From CAIYRG01 sp035318785 (GTDB taxonomy: Bacteria; Pseudomonadota; Alphaproteobacteria; Micropepsales; Micropepsaceae): a stretch of 64,000 bases of DNA. Within the stretch, counting starts at the first letter, position 1, and every line of letters starts with the position of its first letter. Under the pieces are notes generated by a model. The model searched no databases, had not been told where the DNA came from, and saw only the letters and a program-made list of their open reading frames with translations. The stretch spans positions 22,447-86,446 of the forward strand of contig DATHDZ010000341.1 of assembly GCA_035318785.1 (NCBI GenBank). Reading direction: 5' to 3'. Both the position numbers and the translations under genes were made by a program. Below are positions 46,629 to 54,432 of this stretch, piece after piece.

Positions 46629-47477
46629 ATGAGCGCGAATTCCGGCCCCGACGCCAAGGTCACGATTCCTGGGCTGCAGCAGATGAAGCGGGACGGGCGC
46701 AAGATCGTCGGCATCGTCGCGTGGGATTATCAGATCGCGCAGATCATCGACCGCGCCGGCGTCGATATCATCTCGGTCGGCGACACGGTGGGCATCAATC
46801 TGTGGGGCCACCCGACGCCCCTGGAAGTCACCCTGGAAGAGATGCTCGTCGTCTGCAAAGCGGTGCGGCGCGGCACCAAGCGAGCACTTGTCTCCTGTGA
46901 TTTTCCGTTCGGCCCGCTGCAGGAAGGAACGGACTCGGCCGTGAAGGCCGCTATCCGCCTGGTGAAGGAGGCGGGCGCCGACATCATCAAGCTCGACGGC
47001 GCCGCCGACTTCCCGGAGGCCGTCCGCGCGATTGCCCGCGCCGGCATTCCGGTCTTCGCGCAATTCGGTATCACGCCCCAGACCGCGCTCGCCTACGGCA
47101 TGCAATACAGCGCCATGAACAAGCCCGGTGCGGAATTGGCGGCCGACATGGCGGCCAAGATGGTGGATGAGGCCAAAAGGCTGGAGGATGCGGGTGCTTC
47201 GCTGCTCGACTTCACCAATTCGGGCGCCGTCGCCGGTGAAGCGGTGGTGCGTGCCGTCTCGATCCCGGTGATCGGCGGCTTCGGCGGCGGGCCCTGGCTG
47301 GACGGGCGGATGCGCATGGCCCATGCGGCGATCGGTTATGGCGCCGCAGCGCTCGACTCCAAAACCGAGAATTACGCCAATGTCGCCAAGACGACTCTGG
47401 ATGCCATCACGGCGCTTGCCGCCGATGTTCGCGCGGCGCGCCAGATCAAGGGCTCCGCGCCGGCGAAGCTTCCGTGA
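46629..47477 (+). CDS. PanB-like (ketopantoate hydroxymethyltransferase/PEP mutase superfamily) protein with altered active site
   Basis: A 282-residue TIM-barrel of the PEPM/isocitrate-lyase superfamily closest to PanB. Metal-site residues align: D52 (SVGDTVG), D91 (SCDFPFG) and D123 (KLDGA, Glu in PanB). However, the PanB GHIGLTPQ loop reads AQFGITPQ and the catalytic Glu segment (LEC) is DFTNS. It therefore probably performs a different C-C bond reaction. It has no panC neighbour and lies downstream of ring-cleavage genes and RidA, so an aldolase-like cleavage of a ring-opened product is an attractive guess. Its 3' end converges with the LysR gene. Confidence 0.8.
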   Translation: MSANSGPDAKVTIPGLQQMKRDGRKIVGIVAWDYQIAQIIDRAGVDIISVGDTVGINLWGHPTPLEVTLEEMLVVCKAVRRGTKRALVSCDFPFGPLQEGTDSAVKAAIRLVKEAGADIIKLDGAADFPEAVRAIARAGIPVFAQFGITPQTALAYGMQYSAMNKPGAELAADMAAKMVDEAKRLEDAGASLLDFTNSGAVAGEAVVRAVSIPVIGGFGGGPWLDGRMRMAHAAIGYGAAALDSKTENYANVAKTTLDAITALAADVRAARQIKGSAPAKLP

Positions 47478-47481
47478 GTTT

Positions 47482-48387
47482 CTAATTTTTCGCCGGGCGC
47501 CCTTCCAGCAAATGCTTCAGCGCGGTGGCGCGGGCGACAATGAATTCGTTGAACGCTTTGACGCGCGGCACGTCCTTCATTCCCTCCTGCGTGACGAGGT
47601 AATAGCCATATTGGAATCGCGGCAGCGCGAAGCAGCGTAAGAGATCGGGGTCGAAATCGCCCATCGGACATGGCAGCGGGCCGACGCCGTGACCCGCTTT
47701 GATCGCGGACAGGACATTGGGAAGACTGTTGCACACATTGCGTATTGTCGCGCGCGGCGCAGTCTCGACCAGCCACGTATAGGGTTCAAGTTTCGCCATT
47801 TCGCCATCGGAGCCGATGGCGAAATGATCGTTGAGGACGTCCGCACAGGCGGGAAGGCCGCGTTTCTCGGCATAGGCCTTGCTGCAATAAAGCGCCCATG
47901 GGGCATCGGCGAGTTTGCGCACCACGATCCCCGCCCCTTTGGGCATATACCCGGCGCGGATGGCGATGTCGGCATCGCCGCGCGCAAGATCGAGCCGTAG
48001 ATCGGTGACGATCACGTCGACACGAATATCGGGGTATAAATCCATGAACTCGCTGAGCCATGGCGTGAGCATCATGTTTGCGACGCTCTCCACCGTGGTC
48101 ACGCGGATCACGCCCGAGAGCTGCCGGCTGCGCTGCGCGACAAGGCGCTCCAGTGTTTCGGCCTCGACCGCGACATGCTCGGCTTGCGTGAGGATGGCAG
48201 CGCCCGCCTCGCTCAGGCGATAACCGTCCTGGTGGCGGTCGAAGAGGCGCGCACCGAGAGCCTCTTCCAAAGCCGCGATGCGCCGCGCAACCGTGGTCTG
48301 GTTGACCCTCAGCTCGCGCGCCGCCCCTAACGTGCTGCCCGCTCGCGCCGCCGCCAGGAAGAACCGCAAATCGCCCCAATCATACAT
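47482..48387 (-). CDS. LysR family transcriptional regulator
   Basis: A 301-residue regulator with an N-terminal winged helix (LRFFLAAARAGSTLGAARELRV, TVARRIAALEEALGARLF) and a C-terminal periplasmic-binding-type effector domain. ATG at 48387 gives the normal start YDWGDL; a TTG farther upstream is unlikely. It converges with the PanB-like gene and is divergent from the GST gene, with a perfect dyad (48395-48412) directly upstream. It may regulate the GST/cytochrome group and the pca cluster. The effector is unknown. Confidence 0.92.
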   Translation of the reverse strand: MYDWGDLRFFLAAARAGSTLGAARELRVNQTTVARRIAALEEALGARLFDRHQDGYRLSEAGAAILTQAEHVAVEAETLERLVAQRSRQLSGVIRVTTVESVANMMLTPWLSEFMDLYPDIRVDVIVTDLRLDLARGDADIAIRAGYMPKGAGIVVRKLADAPWALYCSKAYAEKRGLPACADVLNDHFAIGSDGEMAKLEPYTWLVETAPRATIRNVCNSLPNVLSAIKAGHGVGPLPCPMGDFDPDLLRCFALPRFQYGYYLVTQEGMKDVPRVKAFNEFIVARATALKHLLEGRPAKN

Positions 48388-48394
48388 GCCGGCA

Positions 48395-48412
48395 TTCTGC
48401 AACTATGCAGAA
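48395..48412. promoter_or_regulatory. Perfect dyad TTCTGCA-N4-TGCAGAA, candidate LysR operator
   Basis: The 7+7-base inverted repeat lies 8 bp upstream of the LysR start, between LysR and the divergent GST gene. Its size and place match autoregulatory LysR sites, with T-N12-A inside. No experimental support; only the dyad is observed. Confidence 0.5.
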
Positions 48413-48491
48413 CAAAGCTGCAAGAGTTCGGCTTTCGCGGCCCCTGCCTTGCCCGTATTCGAAGCGCACACAACAAGCCATGGGGAAACCG

Positions 48492-49160
48492 ATGCTGACG
48501 CTCTATCTCGATCCCGCCTCGACGACCTGCCGTCCGGTCACCCTGTTCGCCACGGACGCCGGCATCCAGCTCAATACGGTCCATATCAACCTGTCGCTGG
48601 GCGAACATCTCATCGCCGGTTTCTCCGAGATCAATCCGAACCAGGCCGTGCCCGTGCTGGACCATGACGGCTTTCGCCTGACCGAATGCTCCGCCATCCT
48701 GAAATATCTCGCCGACCTGGTGCCGTCGCCGGCCTATCCCAGCGACCTTCAGACGCGCGCCCACGTCAATCAATGGATGGACTGGTTCAATACCTTGTTC
48801 CTCAAGGATTTCGGCTATGGCTGCGTCTATCCTCAGATCTTCGACTTTTTGCGGCTTTCCGAAGCGGCCGAACGCGAGCGGACCGCCTGGCATGCGCCGC
48901 GTGCGGCGAAACGGTTGAAGATCTTGGACGATCACCTCGCGGCGTCGGGTCCCTATTTATGCGGGGATGCGATCACGCTTGCCGACTATATGGGCGCATG
49001 TTTCGTAAATCTCGGCGAGCTGGTCGATTTCGACTTTTCGTCCTTTCCCGACGTGCAGCGGTGGATCGCAACCATGAAGGCCCGCTCCGCCTGGGACGCT
49101 GTGCATGCCGGCTTCTATGGCTGGCGCGCCGCGCTCCACCAGTCACGCATCGCCGCTTAG
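48492..49160 (+). CDS. Glutathione S-transferase family protein
   Basis: A 222-residue protein with thioredoxin-like N-terminal domain (LTLYLDPASTTCRPVTLFA, NPNQAVPVLDHDG, LTECSAILKYL) and all-helical C-terminal domain ending HAGFYGWRAAL. The Ser/Thr/Cys near residues 9-12 would activate glutathione. ATG at 48492 is preferred because GGGGAAA lies before it; ATG at 48480 is possible. In aromatic gene clusters such enzymes isomerise maleylpyruvate-type products or detoxify epoxides; here the role is inferred only. It is 39 bp before the cytochrome gene. Confidence 0.87.
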   Translation: MLTLYLDPASTTCRPVTLFATDAGIQLNTVHINLSLGEHLIAGFSEINPNQAVPVLDHDGFRLTECSAILKYLADLVPSPAYPSDLQTRAHVNQWMDWFNTLFLKDFGYGCVYPQIFDFLRLSEAAERERTAWHAPRAAKRLKILDDHLAASGPYLCGDAITLADYMGACFVNLGELVDFDFSSFPDVQRWIATMKARSAWDAVHAGFYGWRAALHQSRIAA

Positions 49161-49199
49161 CACCGTTTTTCGACTCCACGACAAGAGAGGGCAAATACC

Positions 49200-49739
49200 A
49201 TGAGACATCTTGCTTATTACGGCGCGGCCAGCGCCGCTCTGATGGTTGCGGGCTTTCTGTTTTCGCAACCGCCAAACGCTGCCAGCGCAGCGGAATCGCA
49301 AGTCGAGCGCGGCAAATATCTTGTCACGTTCGGCGGCTGCATGGATTGCCACACGTCGGGGTATTTCTTCGGCAAGCCCGATATGGCGCGTTTTCTCGGA
49401 GGGTCGGAGGTCGGCTTCGAAATCCCGGGACTTGGAATCTTCCATGGCCGCAATCTGACGCCGGACAAGGAGACCGGACTCGGCACTTGGAGCAAGGAGC
49501 AGATCGTGACCGCGATCCAGACCGGGATACGGCCCGACGGAAGAGAACTTGCGCCGATCATGCCGTGGCGCGCTTTCGCTAATCTTACCAAGCAGGACGC
49601 GGAAGCTATCGCCACCTTTCTGCAGAGCCTGCCGCCGGTGAAGAACAAGGTCCCCGGTCCGTTTGGACCGAGCGAGAAGCCGACATCCTTCGTGATGAAG
49701 GTGGTGCCGCCGGATTCACTAACCGCTTCGGCAAAATAG
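49200..49739 (+). CDS. Periplasmic c-type cytochrome, single heme
   Basis: A 179-residue protein with a Sec signal (hydrophobic 10-22, likely cleavage after AASA-A) and one heme site C47-x-x-C50-H51 (GGCMDCHTSG). The Met ligand is probably in IMPWRAFANLT. The end KTEEQIVTAI-type helix and the last 30 residues resemble diheme oxidase-linked cytochromes. It likely passes electrons from a periplasmic dehydrogenase to the respiratory chain. The following NHL-propeller gene could be its partner. Start ATG has GAGAGGG upstream. Confidence 0.9.
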   Translation: MRHLAYYGAASAALMVAGFLFSQPPNAASAAESQVERGKYLVTFGGCMDCHTSGYFFGKPDMARFLGGSEVGFEIPGLGIFHGRNLTPDKETGLGTWSKEQIVTAIQTGIRPDGRELAPIMPWRAFANLTKQDAEAIATFLQSLPPVKNKVPGPFGPSEKPTSFVMKVVPPDSLTASAK

Positions 49740-49757
49740 CGGGTTGGTTCGAACCCT

Positions 49758-49785
49758 CCCTCCCCCGTCTTTCATTGGGGGAGGG
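49758..49785. repeat. Palindromic intergenic repeat (family copy B)
   Basis: CCCTCCCCC (49758-49766) pairs with GGGGGAGGG (49777-49785) over a 10-base loop. It belongs to the same palindrome family as copies A and C-F, in the spacer between the cytochrome and NHL-propeller genes. Confidence 0.65.
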
Positions 49786-49869
49786 GACCGCCGAACCTCG
49801 TCTTTCCTCCGCTGCGCCTTTCCGTCTAAGTTCTTGCAGGGAAGATCGCTCGCACCGGGAGGAGCGCCG

Positions 49870-51030
49870 ATGGGCATGTCGCAGAGGAATTTGCTTAAGA
49901 GGTCGGCCAAGGCGTCGGCGTTTGTCCTGGCGATGGCCGGCGCCCTCGCGCTGTCCCAACAGGGTGCAAACTCCGCCGAAGGCGGCGCGATGCCGAAATT
50001 CACCTATGACGGAAGCTGGCCGAAGCTCCCGCTCCCAAACAAATGGACCTTCGAAGGCATCACCGGCCTCGCCGTGGACAAGGACGATGTGATCTGGGTG
50101 CTCAATCGGCCCGGCGATTTCGACATCGATCCGATCTTCCGCGTGCCCGAGAAGACCGAGAATTATGCCGCTCTCAATCCGCCGACCGCGATGTGCTGCC
50201 TGAAGCCCGAAGGGATCCTCGCTTTCGACATGCAGGGCAATCTGCTGCGCCATTGGAATCAAGCAGACAAGATCGACGGTCACCTGATCCTCGCCGACAA
50301 GGGCGGCAATATCTGGATCGGCTCGGACACGATGCGCAAATACACCAAGGATGGGAAGCTCCTGGGCGCGATCGAGCGCGTCTCCGAATCGCAGCCCAAG
50401 CCGGGGGCCTTCCCTGCCGAGACGCCGAGCATCGTCGGCCGCATCGAAGGCGGCGAATTCGACGAAGATGCGCGGGAACTGTTTGTCACCGACGGTTATC
50501 TGCGTGGGCGTGTGCTCGTTTTCGACATGGACACCATGAAGTTCAAGCGTGGCTGGGGCGCATACGGCAAGCCGCTGAAAGAGATCAACTTCGATCCGGC
50601 TGCGAAATACGATCCCAAGGGTCCGCCGGCGAAGGATTTCCTCGGCCACATCACGCTGACGGTCTCACGCGACGGTTTCGTCTATGCCGCCGACCGGGTG
50701 GCCGACCGCATCCAGGTCTACACCAAGGCCGGAAAATTCGTGCGCGAATTCACCGTGGCCCCGGAAACCCTGGACCGCGGTTCGACCGGCGGGATGGCGC
50801 TGTCGCCCCTTCCGGACCAGCGTTATCTTTATGTCTCCGACATCATGAACAATGTCATCTGGATCGTGAACCGCGCCGACGGCAAGACACTCGGCCATTT
50901 CGGATTCGCCGGGCATAGCGGCGGCGGCTTGCACTGGGTGCACATGGTGACAACCGATTCCAAAGGCAACGTCTACACCGGAGAAGTCGACACCGGAAAG
51001 CGCGTGCAGCGCTTCCTGGTCGGCCGCTAG
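49870..51030 (+). CDS. Secreted NHL-repeat six-blade beta-propeller protein
   Basis: A 386-residue protein with an N-terminal signal (LLKRSAKASAFVLAMAGALALS, ending near NSAEGG). It is followed by repeated units such as ITGLAVDKDDVIWVLNRPGD, NIWIGSDTMRKYTKDGKLLG and FVYAADRVADRIQVYTKAGK, typical of NHL propellers. ATG at 49870 with GGAGG upstream. A cofactor motif was not recognised. Together with the cytochrome it may form a periplasmic oxidation system, or it may bind a ligand for the alpha/beta hydrolase that follows after 20 bp. The family also includes hydrolytic lactonases, so direct enzymatic activity is possible. Confidence 0.82.
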   Translation: MGMSQRNLLKRSAKASAFVLAMAGALALSQQGANSAEGGAMPKFTYDGSWPKLPLPNKWTFEGITGLAVDKDDVIWVLNRPGDFDIDPIFRVPEKTENYAALNPPTAMCCLKPEGILAFDMQGNLLRHWNQADKIDGHLILADKGGNIWIGSDTMRKYTKDGKLLGAIERVSESQPKPGAFPAETPSIVGRIEGGEFDEDARELFVTDGYLRGRVLVFDMDTMKFKRGWGAYGKPLKEINFDPAAKYDPKGPPAKDFLGHITLTVSRDGFVYAADRVADRIQVYTKAGKFVREFTVAPETLDRGSTGGMALSPLPDQRYLYVSDIMNNVIWIVNRADGKTLGHFGFAGHSGGGLHWVHMVTTDSKGNVYTGEVDTGKRVQRFLVGR

Positions 51031-51050
51031 AAAGAGACCGCGCGAAACAT

Positions 51051-51905
51051 ATGGCAATTGCGGTCATCGACGGAATAAAGACGCGCTATGAAGTGATCGG
51101 GTCGGGGCCGCCGCTTCTGATGTATGCGCCGGGCGGCTTTGACGCGACCGTGGAGAAATGGTCGACGCAGGGCGTCTACAAAACCGTCAAGCTGCTCGAT
51201 CATCTTCCGAAAAAATATAGCTGCATCGTCTTCGACCGGCGCGAATGCGGCCTATCGGGGGGACGCGTCGAGCGACTGACCTGGGCCCATTATGTGGCGC
51301 AGGGCAAAGGGCTGCTCGAACATCTGAGCATCAAGCGCGCGCACATCATGGGTGGCTGCGTGGGCTGCTGTCCGGTGACGGCGTTTGGCGTCGCCTATCC
51401 AGAGGCGACGCTCAGCATGGTCCTGTGGTGGCCGGTGGGCGGCGCGAAATATCGCATCAGCGGGCATCAGCGTTTTGCGATTCATCTGGCCTATGTGCAG
51501 GGGCACGGACTGGAGCGCGTCGTCGAACTCGCCACCGCATCGGGCAAGAGTTTCGGCGAGGATCCGCGCGGCGGACCTTGGGCGGCGGTGATCCGTACCG
51601 ACCGCGCGTTTGCGGAATCCTATGCCAGGCAGGATGTGGAGAAATACAAACTGATCGTGACCGGCACGGCGCGAACGCTTTTGGATCGCGACACCGCGCC
51701 GGGCGCCGAACCGGAAGACATGCTGCGATCCGATATCCCCGCGCTCATCATTCCGGGACATGATGCCTCGCATGCGACGTCGGCGGCGCGCTTCCTCGAA
51801 GAGTGCTTGCCCAAATCGGAATATTGGGACGTTCCCGTCGCCAGTCAGACCGAAGACAACGCGCCGGCGCGCATCCTTGAATTCCTGGATAAGACGACGC
51901 TTTAA
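51051..51905 (+). CDS. Alpha/beta hydrolase-fold protein with Cys at the nucleophile position
   Basis: A 284-residue cytosolic protein with the alpha/beta hydrolase core (PLLMYAPGGFDATVEKW, CIVFDRRECGLSGG). The nucleophile elbow reads GGCVG with Cys103 instead of Ser, as in dienelactone hydrolases. The Asp after strand 7 may be D in PGHDASHATS. The catalytic His expected near the C-terminus is missing: the region reads VASQTEDNAPARIL. It could be a dienelactone-like hydrolase of atypical layout, a thioesterase, or a non-catalytic binder. It follows the propeller gene by 20 bp. A strong terminator lies downstream. Confidence 0.82.
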   Translation: MAIAVIDGIKTRYEVIGSGPPLLMYAPGGFDATVEKWSTQGVYKTVKLLDHLPKKYSCIVFDRRECGLSGGRVERLTWAHYVAQGKGLLEHLSIKRAHIMGGCVGCCPVTAFGVAYPEATLSMVLWWPVGGAKYRISGHQRFAIHLAYVQGHGLERVVELATASGKSFGEDPRGGPWAAVIRTDRAFAESYARQDVEKYKLIVTGTARTLLDRDTAPGAEPEDMLRSDIPALIIPGHDASHATSAARFLEECLPKSEYWDVPVASQTEDNAPARILEFLDKTTL

Positions 51906-51918
51906 CAACATCGATTTT

Positions 51919-51940
51919 CTCCCCCCGTTCACGGGGGGAG
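51919..51940. repeat. Palindromic intergenic repeat (family copy C)
   Basis: CTCCCCCCG (51919-51927) pairs with CGGGGGGAG (51932-51940), a 9-bp stem with loop TTCA. It stands right after the Cys-nucleophile hydrolase stop and shares the C-rich/G-rich core with the other copies of the family. Confidence 0.65.
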
Positions 51941-52000
51941 CGCTGCCGACGGCAGCGAGGGGGGCGCCCCTTCCCGTTGCCAGCGGTGCTGGAGAAAAGC

Positions 52001-52035
52001 GAAGGGGACAGCAATGCTGTCCCCTTCCGTTTTTT
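52001..52035 (+). terminator. Rho-independent terminator
   Basis: GAAGGGGACAGC (52001-52012) pairs with GCTGTCCCCTTC (52016-52027), loop AAT. It is followed by CG and six T residues at 52030-52035. This is the clearest intrinsic terminator of the window. It ends the GST/cytochrome/propeller/hydrolase run just before the convergent GlcG-like genes. Confidence 0.88.
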
Positions 52036-52058
52036 CAGCTTCCAAATCTAGGGCGATG

Positions 52059-52547
52059 TTATTTCAAATCGGATGCGACCTTGTCGATGCCGGCTTTGGC
52101 ACAGGCTTCATCCTTGTCGCCGCCCGGTGCGCCGGAAATGCCGACGGCGCCGATGGCATCTTCGCCGACCATGATCGGCAATCCGCCCTGCGCGGGAACC
52201 ATGTTGCTGAGATGGATCGCCCCGACGGTGGGATTCATCTTCACGGCGTTGGCGAAATTGAGCGACGGCGCCCGCTGGGCGCGGGACGTCCAGGCCTTCT
52301 TGAACGAGTTTTCATAGGTCTGCGGGCCCGTATCGTCGCCGCGCATTGCGACGAGCACTTCGCCGGCGCGGCCGAGCACATGGGCTGATACGTTGTAGCC
52401 CTGCGCCTTGCAGGTTTGAACGGCCGTTTGCGCGATGGCGACCGCGGTGGTGACCGATAGGTCCTTGTGGGCGACAAGTTGGGCATTGGCCGAACCGGCG
52501 ATGGCGCCGATCAGCGCGATGCCGGCGATAATGGCAATCTTCTTCAT
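52059..52547 (-). CDS. GlcG/HbpS-like secreted heme-binding protein (copy 1)
   Basis: A 162-residue protein with a Sec signal (MKKIAIIAGIALIGAIAGSANA) and a GlcG/HbpS domain: DLSVTTAVAIAQTAVQTCKAQGYNVSAHVLGRAG, and the tail VGISGAPGGDKDEACAKAGIDK. This domain binds heme or small ligands and is found with glycolate oxidase and secreted stress systems. ATG at 52547 has GGAGACTT upstream. It follows its close paralogue by 56 bp. The function in this cluster is unknown. Confidence 0.85.
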   Translation of the reverse strand: MKKIAIIAGIALIGAIAGSANAQLVAHKDLSVTTAVAIAQTAVQTCKAQGYNVSAHVLGRAGEVLVAMRGDDTGPQTYENSFKKAWTSRAQRAPSLNFANAVKMNPTVGAIHLSNMVPAQGGLPIMVGEDAIGAVGISGAPGGDKDEACAKAGIDKVASDLK

Positions 52548-52603
52548 GGCAAGTCTCCTTGATGAGGCCGCGATGGCGCGGCTTCGAAAATGTCGATGAT
52601 GGT

Positions 52604-53098
52604 CTAGCGGAGTTGGGCCGCGACCTTGTCGATGCCGGCCTTGGCGCAAACTTCGTCCTTGTCGCCGCCCGGCGCGCCGGAGATGCCGATGGCGCCGATC
52701 GTGTCTTCACCCACCATGATCGGCAGCGCGCCCTGCGCCGCCACATAATTGGAGAGGAAGAACTGGGCTGCGTTGGGATTGCCCTTGACGGCGTCGGCAA
52801 ATTTCCCCGAGGGAGCGCGCGTGGCGCGAGCCGTATAGGCCTTCTTCATCGAATTTTCGTAAGTCGCAAAGCCTGCAGCAGGATTGCGGATGGCTACGAC
52901 CACCTGACCTTCGCGGCCAAGCACATTCGCCGATACGTTGTAACCTTGCGCCTTGCAGGTTTCGATGGCCGTCATCGCGATCGTCGTCGCCGTCGCAACC
53001 GACAGGTCTTTATGAGTCAAAAGCTGGGCGTTGGCCGGAACGGCAACGCTGAAGATGACTGCAAGCGATACGCCGGCAATCGAGGCTGTCTTGAACAT
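52604..53098 (-). CDS. GlcG/HbpS-like secreted heme-binding protein (copy 2)
   Basis: A 164-residue paralogue of the preceding gene with signal MFKTASIAGVSLAVIFSVAV-PANA and the same domain. It differs most in the middle segment (ATYENSMKKAYTARATRAPS versus QTYENSFKKAWTSRAQRAPS). The two probably arose by tandem duplication and may form heteromers. GGAGGGAG lies before ATG 53098. It lies 100 bp downstream of the decarboxylase-like gene stop at 53199, same strand. Confidence 0.85.
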   Translation of the reverse strand: MFKTASIAGVSLAVIFSVAVPANAQLLTHKDLSVATATTIAMTAIETCKAQGYNVSANVLGREGQVVVAIRNPAAGFATYENSMKKAYTARATRAPSGKFADAVKGNPNAAQFFLSNYVAAQGALPIMVGEDTIGAIGISGAPGGDKDEVCAKAGIDKVAAQLR

Positions 53099-53198
53099 GG
53101 GGGGCTCCCTCCTGGTGAAAGCCGCATAGGCGGCATCGGCGCCATAATATCGCCGTTTGGCCGTTTTGTATCTAAGGCCCCCAGCTTGAATTCATGCG

Positions 53199-54143
53199 TC
53201 AAGCCATCAGGTCATATGTCCCGTTTGCGAACAGCTCTTCCACGGCGACGGGCTTGGTGATGATGCGCTGCGTCAGCGCGTGCTGGATCAGTTCTTCGAG
53301 GGTTTTTCGGTTGGGCGCGATGCCATAGGGCAGCGGATCGCCGCTGATCTCCATCACGCGGCTGTGAACCTTGTCGACCTCCGTCGGTTTCTCGATGCGG
53401 CCGGTCTTCAACCGCTCGATGTAGAGGCGTTTGGACTGCGCGAACGCGTTGAAAACGTCCGCCGCCAATTCGGGATGTGCCGCCAGCAGCTCATCCCTGA
53501 TCACCACCGTGTGGTTGATTGGGTAATGGCCATTGCGCTTATGCGCCGAGAGGCCCGCCTCGAGCGCATTGGGAATGAGCGGCTTCACGTCGGGATGGTC
53601 GATTTCGACACCGATCGCGGCGACGAGCTCGCCGGACGCGAGCATGTCGGCCATCTTCTTGCCCGGGTCGATCGGCACCACATTGGAGGGCGGCACATAC
53701 TCCGCGACATGCTCGTCGCCCGAGAGCACCCAAGTGATCTTGCTCAAATCGACGCCGTATTCCTGCTGCAGGATGCCGCGCGCCCACACGCCTGTCGTGA
53801 CCGTGTAGCCGCGATTGACGCCGACACGTTTTCCTTCGAGGTCCTTCGGCGTCCTGATACCCGCCTTGGTGTTGACCAGGATCGCGCCATGATGGAAGGC
53901 GCGCACCAGGAAAATCGGCACCGCCGTCATGCGCTTCCCATGCGCGCGGGCGCAGATATAGGTCGTGATCGCCATCTCGCAGATGTCGAATTCGTTTCCC
54001 CGCACCATGCGGCGGAACGCGTCGATCAGCGGATTGACCTCGACGAAGTCGAACGCAAAGGTGGTTGGCTTCACCGTGCCGTCTTTGAGCGCGCTGTTGT
54101 TGCCCTGCGTGCGGGTGACGGTCTTCAGCTTCATATCGGTCAT
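53199..54143 (-). CDS. 4,5-dihydroxyphthalate decarboxylase-like protein, NMT1 fold (copy 2)
   Basis: A 314-residue cytosolic protein of the same branch as copy 1. It carries GIRTPKDLEGKRVGVNRGYT, VWARGILQQEYGV, and the late DPLPYGIAPNRKTLEE. No signal peptide. ATG at 54143 (or 54134) gives the family start; a much longer frame upstream is a shadow running into a palindromic repeat. Compared with copy 1, the pocket helix (ITTYICARAHGKRM) differs strongly, suggesting another substrate. It is followed by the two GlcG-like genes and is divergent from the formamidase-like gene. Confidence 0.8.
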   Translation of the reverse strand: MTDMKLKTVTRTQGNNSALKDGTVKPTTFAFDFVEVNPLIDAFRRMVRGNEFDICEMAITTYICARAHGKRMTAVPIFLVRAFHHGAILVNTKAGIRTPKDLEGKRVGVNRGYTVTTGVWARGILQQEYGVDLSKITWVLSGDEHVAEYVPPSNVVPIDPGKKMADMLASGELVAAIGVEIDHPDVKPLIPNALEAGLSAHKRNGHYPINHTVVIRDELLAAHPELAADVFNAFAQSKRLYIERLKTGRIEKPTEVDKVHSRVMEISGDPLPYGIAPNRKTLEELIQHALTQRIITKPVAVEELFANGTYDLMA

Positions 54144-54225
54144 GGGGAATCCTGATAGGGACGGAGTGCGGCTGGGACTTCTATGCCAAACACGGAACGC
54201 TCCGTCGAGCGCACGTCTTGCAAAG

Positions 54226-54354
54226 TCCCCCCACCGCTCGCTTCGCGAGCACTTCCCCGCAAGCGGGTGAGGAAAACAGACCGCTGCTTCGCGTTTCCTC
54301 CCCTGCGAAGCGGGGGAGGTGCCGAGCACGAGATTTCGTGCGAGGCGGAGGGGG
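54226..54354. repeat. Composite palindromic intergenic repeat (family copy D)
   Basis: A 129-bp unit with outer arms CCCCCCACCG and CGGAGGGGG. Inside are a TCGC-TTCGCGA hairpin, a CTTCCCCGCAAGCGGG-type hairpin and a TCCCCTGCGAAGCGGGGGA hairpin. The layout, order and outer arms match copy F (59.1 kb), also the same orientation, so both derive from one mobile or propagated element. It lies upstream of the decarboxylase-like and formamidase-like genes and may affect both promoters. Confidence 0.75.
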
Positions 54355-54432
54355 CTTTGTTCCCGCCATCCTGTTCCGGCTTTTGAATCGGTGCCATGAT
54401 CGCGCCGCCCCTTTGAGCAGGAGAAACGTCCG

